Notes: generated by a model not told the origin, from the sequence alone. DNA of 64,000 nt from Exiguobacterium sp. RIT594 (GCF_003339585.1 NZ_QPKF01000006.1:1-64000), one strand, 5' to 3'; positions 7,701 through 16,917 are shown, counted from the stretch's first letter. Translations and numbers: made by a program.

Positions 7701-9601
7701 CAGTGGAACGACTCCCACTGTTCCATCAAATCAAGCAAGTCGACATCAATCTGATCGCGCTCTGCCGAAAGGGCGGTCGCTTTCGGAATATCATTAAAGA
7801 CTTCCGGTTCGCACAACAACTGTTCGATTTCGACCGACCGGTTTTCTAACCGTTCAATTTCTTGTTCGAGCTGCTCGAGTTGCTGTTTCTTTTTGCGTGC
7901 TTCTTTTTGCGCTTCCTTGTCAATCGTCTTCGTCGAAGCGACTTTGATTGCTTTCGCTTCTTCCGCTTCAAGACGGGCGATTTCTTCTTTCTCGGCTTTT
8001 TTCTCCATGTAATAGGAGTAGTCGCCGAGGTAATCGGTCACACCGTCTGTACTCATCTCGATGACACGTGTCGCGACACGGTCGATGAAGTAGCGGTCGT
8101 GGGAGACGAACAGTAACGTTCCTTCGTAATCGACGAGTGCATTTTCGAGGACCATTTTCGAATCAAGATCCAGGTGGTTCGTCGGCTCATCGAGCACAAG
8201 CAGATTCGTTTTCCGTAACTTCAGCTTCGCGAGCGCCAGACGTCCGCGTTCACCGCCCGACAATTCATGGACGAGCTTGAAGACATCATCGCCGCTGAAG
8301 AGGAACTGCCCGAGCACGGACCGGACTTCCTGTTCGCGCATCAACGGCCATTCGTTCCAGATCTCATCGATAACCCGGTTGCGATCATTCAGTTCCGCCT
8401 GCTCCTGATCGTAGTAGCCGATCGAGACGCCGGTTCCGAACCGGTAGTCCCCGAATAACGGTTTCAGACGACCGACAAGCACTTTCAGTAACGTCGATTT
8501 GCCGATTCCGTTTGGTCCGACAAGCGCAAGGGATTCCGCACGCTGCAGCCGGAAGGTGATGTTTTTCGAGACGGCTTGTTCGTAGCCAACGGCGAGTTGA
8601 TTGACCTGCAGGACATCATTCCCACTCTGCTTTTCAATCGGGAACGACAGAACCGTACTGCGTTCGTCGCCATCCGGACGGTCGATCCGGTCGACTTTTT
8701 CGAGACGCTTGCGGACACTTTGCGCCCGTTTCGTCGTCGTCGCCCGGGCGATGTTACGCTGGATGAAGTCCTGCATCTTCGCAAGTTCTTCCTGCTGCTG
8801 TTCGAACTGTTTCATTTCCTGTTCGTAGAGTGCCGCTTTTTGTTCAAGATACTTCGTATAGTTGCCGGTGAATTTCCGCGACACGTTCCGGGACAATTCA
8901 TAGACGACGTTGACGACTTGATCGAGGAAATAGCGGTCATGGGAAACGATCAGGACAGCACCACGGTAACCGGACAGGTAGCTTTCGAGCCAGGACAACG
9001 TATCGATGTCGAGGTGATTGGTCGGCTCATCGAGAATCAACAGTTCCGGAGCTTGCAGCAACATCTTCGCGAGGGCAAGCCGGGTCCGCTGTCCACCGGA
9101 AAGCGTCTGAATCCGGCGGGAATAATCGTCCGGATAAAAACGCATCCCGTGTAAGACGGAGCGGATGTTGGCTTCGAACTGATAGCCGCCGGCTTCCGAG
9201 AAGTCGTGTTGCGCTTGATCGTATGTTTTCAGGAGACGGTCATAGGCAGTCGGATCATTTAATATGTGCTCCATGCCCATTTCGATTTCCATCCGGCGAA
9301 GCGCCCGTTCCTGATCCTGCAGATGCTCAAAGACGGTCAGCATCTCGTTCCAAATCGATTCGTTCGACTCGAGTCCGCTGTCCTGCGCAAGATAACCAAT
9401 CCGGACTTCCTTGCTTTTCATGATCTCGCCCGAGTCATGTGACAGTTCGCCGGCGATGATTTTTAAAAGTGTCGATTTTCCGGCACCGTTTCGTCCGACG
9501 AGGGCAATCCGGTCCCGTTCCTGTACTTCGAGTTTAATATTGTCTAAAATCGGCTCGACGCCGAATGATTTTGAGAGTTGGTTTACTTGTAAGAGAATCA
9601 T
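7700..9601 (-). CDS. ABC-F ATPase (YdiF type)
   Basis: The 633-residue protein has two ABC domains and no membrane segment. The first has Walker A GRNGAGKST, signature LSGGQRTRLALAK and Walker B LLILDEPTNHLD. The second has GPNGIGKST, LSGGERGRLALAK and LLVLDEPTNHLD. A charged linker and a C-terminal coiled coil (about residues 535-620) complete the ABC-F plan. ABC-F proteins act on the ribosome, and some give antibiotic resistance. The position between tsaD and rex matches ydiF of B. subtilis, so a housekeeping translational role is likelier. The ATG at 9601 is chosen for its match to family N-termini; an ATG two codons earlier is possible. Confidence 0.9.
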   Translation of the reverse strand: MILLQVNQLSKSFGVEPILDNIKLEVQERDRIALVGRNGAGKSTLLKIIAGELSHDSGEIMKSKEVRIGYLAQDSGLESNESIWNEMLTVFEHLQDQERALRRMEIEMGMEHILNDPTAYDRLLKTYDQAQHDFSEAGGYQFEANIRSVLHGMRFYPDDYSRRIQTLSGGQRTRLALAKMLLQAPELLILDEPTNHLDIDTLSWLESYLSGYRGAVLIVSHDRYFLDQVVNVVYELSRNVSRKFTGNYTKYLEQKAALYEQEMKQFEQQQEELAKMQDFIQRNIARATTTKRAQSVRKRLEKVDRIDRPDGDERSTVLSFPIEKQSGNDVLQVNQLAVGYEQAVSKNITFRLQRAESLALVGPNGIGKSTLLKVLVGRLKPLFGDYRFGTGVSIGYYDQEQAELNDRNRVIDEIWNEWPLMREQEVRSVLGQFLFSGDDVFKLVHELSGGERGRLALAKLKLRKTNLLVLDEPTNHLDLDSKMVLENALVDYEGTLLFVSHDRYFIDRVATRVIEMSTDGVTDYLGDYSYYMEKKAEKEEIARLEAEEAKAIKVASTKTIDKEAQKEARKKKQQLEQLEQEIERLENRSVEIEQLLCEPEVFNDIPKATALSAERDQIDVDLLDLMEQWESFH

Positions 9602-9650
9602 ATCCATCCATCCTTCCACCCTTTAGTCTATCACGAAAAATCCTGCCGAA

Positions 9651-9686
9651 TATAATATTTGTTACTCTATGTGAAGTGGTTTACAA
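9651..9686 (+). promoter_or_regulatory. rex promoter -10 and Rex operator
   Basis: A TATAAT lies at 9651-9656. The Rex-like palindrome ATGTGAA-N4-TTTACAA lies at 9669-9686. It matches the consensus TTGTGAA-N4-TTCACAA at 12 of 14 positions with exact spacing, and would cover about +7 to +24 of the transcript. This suggests autorepression released by a high NADH/NAD ratio. No convincing -35 is seen. Confidence 0.65.
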
Positions 9687-9721
9687 TCAAGGAGAGTAGA
9701 ATTCTTTGCATTGATTTGGGT

Positions 9722-9739
9722 GCCACGTCAGAACGTGGC
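9722..9739 (+). other. Hairpin in the rex leader
   Basis: GCCACGT and ACGTGGC form a perfect seven-base stem with a four-base loop, ending three bases before the AAGGGGG ribosome site of rex. No T-run follows, so it is not a terminator. It may affect translation or mRNA stability. Confidence 0.5.
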
Positions 9740-9757
9740 CGAAGGGGGAACTGCAGT

Positions 9758-10417
9758 ATGAATGGGCCAGATACAAAAATACCACAAGCAACGGCGAAAC
9801 GACTGCCGTTATATTATCGTTTTATCCAGAGTCTCTATAACTCCGGCAAGCTGCGCGTCTCGTCAGCAGAGCTCAGCGAAGCGGTCAAAGTCGACTCCGC
9901 GACGATCCGTCGTGACTTTTCCTACTTTGGGGCGTTAGGGAAAAAAGGGTACGGTTATAATGTTCAACATTTGTTAACATTTTTCCGAAAGACACTCAAC
10001 CAAGACGAGGTCACGAATGTCGCCTTAATCGGGGTCGGACATCTCGGAACAGCGTTTGCAAATTATAACTTTTTAAAGAATAATAGTACTCGTATCGTCA
10101 TCGCGTTTGACGCCGATGAGGACAAGGTCGGGACGACAACGCAGGACGTTCCGATTTATCACGTGTCGGATATGAAAGAACAAATCAAAGCGAACCATGT
10201 CGATGTCGCCATCTTGACGGTACCGTCTCAGTTCGCACAGTCAGTAGCGGATGAGTTAGTTGAGTACGGTGTGACCGGCATTTTGAACTTTACACCGGCC
10301 CGGTTGAATGTACCGGCCCACGTCCGGGTGCATCACATCGATCTGTCAATCGAGCTGCAGTCGCTCGTCTATTTCATGAAGCATTATTCGCAATCAGCTG
10401 AAGGAGTGAAATCATAA
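9758..10417 (+). CDS. rex: Redox-sensing transcriptional repressor Rex
   Basis: Rex senses the NADH/NAD ratio and represses fermentative and respiratory genes. The 219-residue protein has an N-terminal winged helix ([20 protein letters not shown] with recognition region [13 protein letters not shown]) and a Rossmann domain with [12 protein letters not shown] near residue 90. The ATG at 9758 is fixed by AAGGGGG about ten bases upstream and by family length; the longer open frame upstream covers the operator and is not coding. It overlaps tatA by one base. The order rex-tatA-tatC matches B. subtilis. Confidence 0.96.
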   Translation: MNGPDTKIPQATAKRLPLYYRFIQSLYNSGKLRVSSAELSEAVKVDSATIRRDFSYFGALGKKGYGYNVQHLLTFFRKTLNQDEVTNVALIGVGHLGTAFANYNFLKNNSTRIVIAFDADEDKVGTTTQDVPIYHVSDMKEQIKANHVDVAILTVPSQFAQSVADELVEYGVTGILNFTPARLNVPAHVRVHHIDLSIELQSLVYFMKHYSQSAEGVKS

Positions 10418-10623
10418 TGGAAAACCTTATTCCGTTAACGGTCGGATTCATTGGGCCAGGAAGCATCGCCTTGATTGGTGTCGTCGCCCTCATCATCTTC
10501 GGACCGAAGAAATTACCGGAACTCGGCCGCGCTGCCGGTCAAACGTTAAAAGAGTTCAAGAGTGCGACACACGGAATCATGGATGATGATAAAGACAAAA
10601 AGGACGAAACGAAAGAGAAGTGA
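10417..10623 (+). CDS. tatA: Sec-independent translocase subunit TatA
   Basis: TatA is the pore-forming subunit of the twin-arginine system that exports folded proteins. The 68-residue product has a short N-terminal membrane helix (about residues 6-25), the [14 protein letters not shown] amphipathic hinge, and an acidic and basic tail. It overlaps the rex stop by one base (TAATG) and precedes tatC by eight bases, so rex, tatA and tatC are one transcript. It corresponds to tatAY of B. subtilis by position. Confidence 0.95.
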   Translation: MENLIPLTVGFIGPGSIALIGVVALIIFGPKKLPELGRAAGQTLKEFKSATHGIMDDDKDKKDETKEK

Positions 10624-10630
10624 GTGAATC

Positions 10631-11410
10631 ATGGCGATCGATCAAGAACAGAGTGTGACATCGCACTTAGATGAACTGCGTAAGCGGATCGTCTGGTCGC
10701 TCATCATCGTAGTGGTCATGTTTATCGCAGCCTTTCCGCTCGTCCGGCCGCTCGTCCGTTTCTTACAGGCCGACCTCAAGGAACTCGGAATCGGCTTAAA
10801 TGCGTTTAACGTCGTTGATCCGTTGATGTTATATCTGAATCTTGCGTTCATCATCGCAATCGTCTTGGCGTCCCCGTTTTGGATGTACCAGCTTTGGGCC
10901 TTCATCCGTCCCGGTCTGCACGACCAAGAACAAAAAGCGACGTTGACGTACATTCCCGTGACGTTTTTCTTATTCCTTGCGGGTGTTTCGTTTTCTTATT
11001 TTTGGCTGTTGCCGTTTTTACTGGAAGTATCAACGGAACTCGGACAAGAGCTTGGGATTGAACAGGTCATCGGGGTCGAAAACTATTTCAGTTTCCTGAT
11101 CCGGTTGACGATTCCGTTTGGTCTGTTGTTCCAGTTACCGGTCGTGACGATGTTTTTGACACGGCTCGGACTCGTGACGCCGTTCTTCATGCGGAAGAAT
11201 CGGAAGTATGCATATTTTGCGCTGTTCGTGATCGCGGCGTTGATCTCACCGCCCGACATCACATCGCATTTGATGATTTCTGTTCCGCTGTTCGTCCTGT
11301 ATGAAATCAGTATCATCATCTCGGCACGGACGTATAAAAAAGTGCTGATCCTGGAGCAACAGGCGGAACTGGAACGACAGGCAGATTTGATGCGTGAGTT
11401 AAACAAATAA
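10631..11410 (+). CDS. tatC: Sec-independent translocase subunit TatC
   Basis: TatC recognises twin-arginine signal peptides and nucleates the translocon. The 259-residue protein has six membrane helices and the N-terminal SHLDELRKRI motif at about residues 10-20. The conserved F-x-x-E-type region is seen in LMLYLNLAFIIAIVLASPFWMYQLWAF. It ends with a charged cytoplasmic tail. By synteny it is tatCY. Tat substrates cannot be named from this window. Confidence 0.95.
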   Translation: MAIDQEQSVTSHLDELRKRIVWSLIIVVVMFIAAFPLVRPLVRFLQADLKELGIGLNAFNVVDPLMLYLNLAFIIAIVLASPFWMYQLWAFIRPGLHDQEQKATLTYIPVTFFLFLAGVSFSYFWLLPFLLEVSTELGQELGIEQVIGVENYFSFLIRLTIPFGLLFQLPVVTMFLTRLGLVTPFFMRKNRKYAYFALFVIAALISPPDITSHLMISVPLFVLYEISIIISARTYKKVLILEQQAELERQADLMRELNK

Positions 11411-11411
11411 C

Positions 11412-11452
11412 GGAAGATTCTCCTTTGCCGGTAAGGTGAGGGAGATTTTTTT
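11412..11452 (+). terminator. Terminator of the rex-tatAC operon
   Basis: AAGATTCTCC pairs imperfectly with GGAGATTT around an inner CCTT/AAGG stem, followed by seven T. Confidence 0.65.
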
Positions 11453-11472
11453 GTAAGCGGTCTAATTTTATA

Positions 11473-11501
11473 TTGAAAAAGTGAACAGCAATGGGTATAC
11501 T
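11473..11501 (+). promoter_or_regulatory. SigmaA promoter of tRNA-Ala
   Basis: TTGAAA (11473-11478) and TATACT (11496-11501) have an exact 17-base spacer. The tRNA starts 16 bases downstream of the -10. Confidence 0.8.
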
Positions 11502-11517
11502 CATTATAGAAACACAC

Positions 11518-11590
11518 GGGGGCTTAGCTCAGCTGGGAGAGCGTTTGGCTGGCAGCCAAAAGGTCGTCGGTTCGAGCCCGATAGTCTCCA
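11518..11590 (+). tRNA. tRNA-Ala (GGC)
   Basis: The 73-base gene has a complete cloverleaf. The acceptor is GGGGGCT with AGTCTCC, the D arm GCTC/GAGC, the anticodon stem TTTGG/CCAAA with loop CTGGCAG (anticodon GGC), and the T arm GTCGG-TTCGAGC-CCGAT. The discriminator is A, and the next bases are TAT, so CCA is not encoded and must be added after transcription. It is transcribed alone, with its own promoter and terminator. Confidence 0.93.
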
Positions 11591-11604
11591 TATCGTTTTA
11601 CTTG

Positions 11605-11634
11605 AAAACCTTTGGGCAACCAGGGGTTTTTTTG
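11605..11634 (+). terminator. Terminator of tRNA-Ala
   Basis: AAAACCTTTGG and CCAGGGGTTTT form an eleven-pair hairpin with loop GCAA, followed by further T. Confidence 0.85.
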
Positions 11635-11739
11635 TGTCTTCAGAAAAACGGTCTCTTTTGACAAAAAGGTAAATGAAGGATGTTAACTGATTGATATACC
11701 ATAAACCAACAATTATTTTTAAAATACTCCAAATTTAAA

Positions 11740-11768
11740 TTGTATATTAAGCAAAAGTTAATTAAACT
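11740..11768 (+). promoter_or_regulatory. Candidate promoter of the S8 protease gene
   Basis: TTGTAT (11740-11745) and TAAACT (11763-11768) have a 17-base spacer. The flanks are very AT-rich, so chance matches are more likely here. The rest of 11635-11834 shows nothing else. Confidence 0.5.
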
Positions 11769-11834
11769 AAAAATACAGAATTTTCGTTTAATATGTTTTG
11801 TGCCACATTACATTTTTGGAAAAGAGGAAAAAGA

Positions 11835-14800
11835 ATGAAGAAAAAGAAGATTGCTCTGATGGCAGCTGCCCTCATGACATCTTCCAGCCTAGTTCATGCT
11901 GAGGGACACGTGTCATCACAAAAAGTGGATGTACAAAAGCCACAAGCACTCTCACTGAAAAAAGCGGGTCAGGAAAAGTCATACAGCCAAAACGAAAAAG
12001 TACGGATTGTCGTCGAACTCGATCAAAAAGCCGCGATTGAACATGCGCAGGCACAAAATAAACGTTACAGCACGTTAAGCAACACGGAAAAAATCATTCT
12101 TAAGAATCAAATCGTCAATAAACAAAAAGAAGTCAAAGCAGCAATTGCCCAAAAAGACATTGCTGTTTCCTATAAAGAAAGCTTCACGACCGTCCTGAAC
12201 GGGTTCAGCGGTGAAGTTAAATACGGTGAAATCAAAGAGTTGAAAAAGTTAAGCGGCATCAAGGCCGTACATATCGCACATGAGTATGCGCGTCCGGAAG
12301 TCGAAAAAGGCGCGACACCAAACATGTTGCACAGTAAAGATATGGTCAATGCAAAAGAAACATGGCAGGACTATGGCTATAAAGGTGAAGGAACGATCGT
12401 AGCCGTCATCGATACAGGAATCGATCCGACGCACAAGGACATGGTCCTCAGTCCGGAGACGAAAGTTGATTTGACGTCGTCAAAGGTCGAAGGCTTCAAA
12501 GCGTCAAAAGGATTAAAAGGAAACTACTTTACGGAAAAAGTCCCGTACGGTTACAACTATGCCGATCATGACAGTGAGATCCGTGACCTCGGACCAGGTG
12601 CTTCGATGCACGGAATGCACGTTGCCGGTACAGTCGGTGCCAACGGCGATGAAACGAACGGCGGGATCAAAGGGGTGGCACCGGAGACACAACTGCTTGC
12701 GATGAAAGTATTCGGCAATGATCCGGGGATGCCGTCGACATTCAGTGATATCTACATCAAAGCGATCGATGATGCAATTGCGCTCGGCGCAGATGTCATC
12801 AACATGAGTCTTGGTTCAACGGCCTCGTTCGTCCAAAAAGATGATCCGGAACAAAAAGCGATCGTTAATGCGATGAACAACGGGATTTTATGTGCGATTT
12901 CGGCCGGAAACTCGGCATTTGCCGGAAGCGGTGCCGGAAATCCATATGCATCGAATCCGGATGTCGGTGTCGTCGGTTCGCCGGGACTGATCAGCGAATC
13001 GCTGCAAGTCGCATCGGTTGAAAACACACAGCTGACACTCGAAGGTATGGCATTAACGGTTGACGGACAGGATGCCGGTTACCTGGCCTACCAAAAACAA
13101 GATTCACCGAACCCGATTGCGGTCTTCGATAAAGAGAAAATGGATGTCGTGTATGTCGGTGACGGCAGTGAACCGAACTATGCGGACAAAGACGTCAAAG
13201 ATAAAGTCGTCTTCGTCGTCCGAAACGGTAACTTTAACTACGCGATGATTCAAGCGGAAGCTGAAAAACAAGGAGCAGCCGGCGTCATCGTTCGCGGTCG
13301 TGTCGAACACGGCGATTACGTCAGCATGGCGCTCAATAAACCGACGATTCCACTCGTCTCGTTGAGCATCGCAGACGGTAACGAGCTCGAAGCGAAAGCC
13401 AAAGCTGGCAAGGCGTTGACAGTGACGTTTGACGGGAAAGCGGTCTCGACACCAAACCCGGTCGCCGGAGAAATGTCTGATTTCACCTCATGGGGTGTGA
13501 CACCGAACCTTGATTTCAAACCGGAAATCACGGCACCGGGCGGAAAAATCTACTCCACTCTCAACGCCAACGAATATGGCGTCATGAGCGGGACTTCGAT
13601 GGCAGCACCACACGTCGCCGGCGGAACAGCACTCGTCATGCAACGGATCGACAAGGACTTTAAAGTCAGCGGCGCGACACGCGTTAAACTCGCGAAGACC
13701 ATTTTGATGAACACGTCTCGTCCGCAACTCGATAAAGGAAAATACAATGCGGAAGCGAAGACCGGCAACTACTACTCACCACGTCGTGAGGGAGCGGGAC
13801 TGATGGACTTGCGTGCGGCGATGAAAACACCGGTCGTCGTAACGGAAACAAAATCGGGCGAAGGAAAAGCCGCCTTGAAACAAGTCGGCGACAAGTTCAG
13901 CTTTACGCTCGACTTGAAGAACTACAGCAATGAAAAACTGACGTACAAACTGGCTGGAACGGTCCAATCGGATCTCGCCGTCCAAGATCAAAATTTCCTG
14001 GAAGCGAACGGTATCTTTAAAAAAGGAACAGTTGATGCGGTCGATGCCAATAAAGGCACGTTCCCGATTTCCTTCACGGTCGGCTCGAAGAAAGCAAGTT
14101 CAGTCGCGATTAACGCGAAGAGCACGACAAAAGTCAACGTTACGGTTGATTTAAAAGATACAGTCGATTGGGCAAACGGTGTACCGCTTGAAACCATCTT
14201 CGAAAACGGCTACTTCGTCGAAGGATTCGTCCGTCTGATCGATACAAAGAGCAAAAATCCTGAGTTGACAGTTCCGTATGTCGGCTTCAAAGGAGCATGG
14301 GACAAAGCACCAATCGTCGATGCACCGGTGTATGATGAAAACACGTTCTACGGCGTCACAGGTCTTGCGACAGAAGTGAAGGATAACTTCAACTTCCTCG
14401 GAACGAATGCTGCAGGCGACGTCGTTAAAGAAAAAGTCTCGTTCTCACCGAACGGGGACGGCAGTGCCGATGAGGCCTTCCCGGTCCTGTCGTTCTTACG
14501 GAACGCGAAAAAGGTCGAGTACTCGATTCTTGACCGCAACAAAACAACACTCCGTAAACTGGAAACGCAGTCAGACGTCATCAAAAACTATTATGACGGC
14601 GGATCGGAAGACGGTTACACACCGGTGACGAATGCGGCGTGGGATGGAACGGTCAACGGTGCAAAAGCCAAAGATGGTCTGTACTACTATCAGGTCAAAT
14701 CAGTCGTCGATTATCCGAATGCGAAATGGCAGACGGCGTTATTCCCGATCTACATTGATACAAAAGTTCCGGCAGCAACCGTTAAATGGGATGCTGACAA

Positions 14801-15578
14801 AAAAGCAGTTTCTTGGACAGCCGGTGACCAAGGAACAGGTGTCGCTTCATTCGATATCCTGGTCGACGGAAAAAGTGTCTTGAAACAGCCGCTTGCTCCA
14901 TCTGCTAAAAACTACACGCTGACGGATCTGCCAAGCCGCGCAAAAGTCACGTTCGTCGTAACGGATTATGCGGGCAACAGCGTGAAGAAAAACGTCAACA
15001 CTTCAGGTGTCGATAAAGCCGTTCCGAGTGTCCAGATCGATACACCGGAAGCACTCGGCTTAACGACATCACAACAAGTGACGGTTTCAGGAAACGTCGC
15101 GGATGAGTCCGGCATCAAATCATTCAAAATTAACGGAAAAGCCGTTAAATTACGCTGGGATGCGGTTCAACAACACTATGCATTCAACCATGACATCACG
15201 TATACGACAGATGGTGTGAAGTCGTTTAAAGTCGAAGCCTATGATGGAAAAGGCAATCGTGTTGCCTTCAGCCGTCAAGTCATCATCGACTCGGAGCGTC
15301 CGACGATCCGCGTGACAGCACCAAAAACGGTTTCAAGCAAAACGAAAACAGCGAAGATGACGATTGTCCTGCGCGATAATTACGATGAGTTACGCTTTGA
15401 TCTGAATGGCAACGCCGAATACCGCCGTTCGTTCAAGGAGCCATACGAAATGCGCGCCTTTAAGAAAACGATCAACAAGACCGTTACCTTGAAAAAAGGT
15501 CAAAACGTCTACAACTTGAAATTAAAAGATCTAGGCGGCCATGTCGTCGAGAAGAAAGTCGTCATCACGAAGAAGTAA
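11835..15578 (+). CDS. Large secreted S8 (subtilisin-like) serine protease
   Basis: The 1247-residue protein has a signal peptide (basic MKKKK, hydrophobic core, cleavage after VHA near residue 23) and an inhibitor-like propeptide to about residue 160. The S8 domain has the catalytic triad D193 (VIDTG), H259 (MHGMHVAGT) and S588 (GTSMAAPHVAG). A PA-type insert lies between His and Ser (about residues 400-540). Beyond it are Fn3-like domains and Ig-like repeats (SFSPNGDG near residue 875). It resembles Vpr/C5a-peptidase-type enzymes. No LPXTG anchor is seen at the end (VVITKK), so it is probably released or held non-covalently. The ATG at 11835 has AGAGGA upstream. Confidence 0.92.
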   Translation: MKKKKIALMAAALMTSSSLVHAEGHVSSQKVDVQKPQALSLKKAGQEKSYSQNEKVRIVVELDQKAAIEHAQAQNKRYSTLSNTEKIILKNQIVNKQKEVKAAIAQKDIAVSYKESFTTVLNGFSGEVKYGEIKELKKLSGIKAVHIAHEYARPEVEKGATPNMLHSKDMVNAKETWQDYGYKGEGTIVAVIDTGIDPTHKDMVLSPETKVDLTSSKVEGFKASKGLKGNYFTEKVPYGYNYADHDSEIRDLGPGASMHGMHVAGTVGANGDETNGGIKGVAPETQLLAMKVFGNDPGMPSTFSDIYIKAIDDAIALGADVINMSLGSTASFVQKDDPEQKAIVNAMNNGILCAISAGNSAFAGSGAGNPYASNPDVGVVGSPGLISESLQVASVENTQLTLEGMALTVDGQDAGYLAYQKQDSPNPIAVFDKEKMDVVYVGDGSEPNYADKDVKDKVVFVVRNGNFNYAMIQAEAEKQGAAGVIVRGRVEHGDYVSMALNKPTIPLVSLSIADGNELEAKAKAGKALTVTFDGKAVSTPNPVAGEMSDFTSWGVTPNLDFKPEITAPGGKIYSTLNANEYGVMSGTSMAAPHVAGGTALVMQRIDKDFKVSGATRVKLAKTILMNTSRPQLDKGKYNAEAKTGNYYSPRREGAGLMDLRAAMKTPVVVTETKSGEGKAALKQVGDKFSFTLDLKNYSNEKLTYKLAGTVQSDLAVQDQNFLEANGIFKKGTVDAVDANKGTFPISFTVGSKKASSVAINAKSTTKVNVTVDLKDTVDWANGVPLETIFENGYFVEGFVRLIDTKSKNPELTVPYVGFKGAWDKAPIVDAPVYDENTFYGVTGLATEVKDNFNFLGTNAAGDVVKEKVSFSPNGDGSADEAFPVLSFLRNAKKVEYSILDRNKTTLRKLETQSDVIKNYYDGGSEDGYTPVTNAAWDGTVNGAKAKDGLYYYQVKSVVDYPNAKWQTALFPIYIDTKVPAATVKWDADKKAVSWTAGDQGTGVASFDILVDGKSVLKQPLAPSAKNYTLTDLPSRAKVTFVVTDYAGNSVKKNVNTSGVDKAVPSVQIDTPEALGLTTSQQVTVSGNVADESGIKSFKINGKAVKLRWDAVQQHYAFNHDITYTTDGVKSFKVEAYDGKGNRVAFSRQVIIDSERPTIRVTAPKTVSSKTKTAKMTIVLRDNYDELRFDLNGNAEYRRSFKEPYEMRAFKKTINKTVTLKKGQNVYNLKLKDLGGHVVEKKVVITKK

Positions 15579-15589
15579 GGATTTGAAAG

Positions 15590-15638
15590 CAGTGTTGGTC
15601 CCGGTGGACGTTCGCCGGAATCGACACTGTTTTTTTTG
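15590..15638 (+). terminator. Terminator of the S8 protease gene
   Basis: CAGTGT...ACACTG is the base of a long hairpin with inner CCGG/CCGG pairing, followed by eight T. Confidence 0.8.
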
Positions 15639-15724
15639 CAGTGTGTTACAGATAGGCTTTCGGTGTTTATCAAGTTCCGGGAAGGGGAAATTTCTTTATA
15701 GGTTATTTTTGAGGGGGAACTCCT

Positions 15725-15883
15725 ATGAATCCATTTACTACACTCATTGCCTTCATCGTCGGCTGTCTGGTTCTGTATCTCGGAATTCGGGATAAGAACG
15801 GTTGGTTGATTGGTGTCGCAATGATTCCGCTCGCCATCGTTGCATACAGTGTCATCTATCTAATCATCCAGGTCTCGGCCTAG
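15725..15883 (+). CDS. Small two-helix membrane protein (52 aa)
   Basis: The frame starts with ATG after GAGGGGG and encodes 52 residues, beginning MNPFTTLIAF and ending LIIQVSA. Two hydrophobic stretches (about 4-20 and 28-49) are separated by the charged IRDKNGW turn. It has its own terminator directly after the stop. I know no family for it. The good ribosome site and the isolated position support it being real. Confidence 0.7.
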   Translation: MNPFTTLIAFIVGCLVLYLGIRDKNGWLIGVAMIPLAIVAYSVIYLIIQVSA

Positions 15884-15912
15884 AAACTTCTTTTTGGAAG
15901 TTTCTTTTTTTT
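15884..15912 (+). terminator. Terminator of the 52-residue protein gene
   Basis: AAACTTC-N6-GAAGTTT is followed by a run of T. Confidence 0.8.
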
Positions 15913-15976
15913 TGAAACATAATTGGTAAAATGTAAGTATATGACAGTGAAGAACAAACGAAAGGAACGTGCCCGA

Positions 15977-16426
15977 ATGGAAACTGTAACGGTTCAACAA
16001 ACCGAATTAAAGGCGCTATATCAACACATGCATCAACGAACGACCACTAAATTATGGGGTGTCTTGGCTCTGTTCTTATTCGTCAGCAATATGATCGAAC
16101 GACCGTTGCTTGCCTTAATCATTCCGATTCTGTATTTCATATATGATGTCGTGATGCAACGCCGGCGTTTTCAAATCGTTGCCCGTCACACGTCAAAAAA
16201 ATCAGCAGACCGTCTGTTCCGTCTGCATGTCGGCGTCGGCCTGCTTCAATACGGAGCGCTGGCTGCGTTGATTGTTCTCACGGCTAATCGTTCGAGCACG
16301 GTCTTTTTGCTCGGACTGTGTCTTGGCGTCATCCCGTTTTACTGGCTCTGCCGACGTTTCTTGACGTACCGCTCCAAACAGATTGATCCGACCTATATCA
16401 GCGAAACAGAGATTCAGCAAGGATAA
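15977..16426 (+). CDS. Membrane array protein 1 of 5
   Basis: The 149-residue protein has four predicted helices in two pairs, joined by a basic cytoplasmic stretch (QRRRFQIVARH). It ends in the tail QIDPTYISETEIQQ. That tail matches a motif shared with the four genes downstream: D-P-x-[FYH]-[VIL]-[ST]-x-x-E-[VIL]. The ATG at 15977 is chosen for match to the array. AAAGGA lies eleven bases upstream, and earlier in-frame starts lack a site. The function is unknown. Fourteen bases separate it from the next gene. Confidence 0.75.
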   Translation: METVTVQQTELKALYQHMHQRTTTKLWGVLALFLFVSNMIERPLLALIIPILYFIYDVVMQRRRFQIVARHTSKKSADRLFRLHVGVGLLQYGALAALIVLTANRSSTVFLLGLCLGVIPFYWLCRRFLTYRSKQIDPTYISETEIQQG

Positions 16427-16440
16427 AGGAGGAAAGCCGG

Positions 16441-16917
16441 ATGCAAACGGCACGGGACGAACGGTTACACGAACTGACGCTTGCTTATATCGACAAGAGT
16501 CAACTGCAAAAGAACGTCTGGGTGATGGCGGCAGTAGCGGCGACGCTCGGCATTTTTTCGGAAACGATGGATTCAGCCCTTTACTTCGGTCTGTTGCCGC
16601 TTGTCTATCTGATTTTTGATCTTCCGTTTCAGCTGGAAAAACGCAGGATTTTAGAACGGTATCTCTCCAAAGATCAGGTCATGACACAATCGATGCTGTG
16701 GCTCGGAATTCAGATTGTGTTATATGGTGCGTTGCTTATGGTCATGCTTGAGACAAACAATCTCGGCTGGTGGAAGACGGCCTTTTGGATGGCGTTGATT
16801 CTGGTGCCACTTTATTTTTCGACCGATTGGCTGTTTAAGAAAATGGCACGGTCAGGCGATCCCGACTTCGTCAGTGATCAGGAAGTGCATAAGCACATGA
16901 AGGATCTGGAAGAATGA
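16441..16917 (+). CDS. Membrane array protein 2 of 5
   Basis: The 158-residue protein is the closest relative of the next gene: both begin with TARDERLHELTLAY and end with DPDFVSDQEV. It has four helices in two pairs with the basic linker EKRRILERYLSKDQ between them. AAAGGAGG gives a strong ribosome site. I do not recognise a named family. By charge both termini and the linker should face the cytoplasm. Its stop (TGA) lies right at the leader of the next gene. Confidence 0.8.
   Translation: MQTARDERLHELTLAYIDKSQLQKNVWVMAAVAATLGIFSETMDSALYFGLLPLVYLIFDLPFQLEKRRILERYLSKDQVMTQSMLWLGIQIVLYGALLMVMLETNNLGWWKTAFWMALILVPLYFSTDWLFKKMARSGDPDFVSDQEVHKHMKDLEE

Noticed and set aside
9659-9757. Longer N-terminus for Rex
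   Set aside because: The in-frame extension runs through the Rex operator and leader hairpin, and the family start with a good ribosome site is at 9758.
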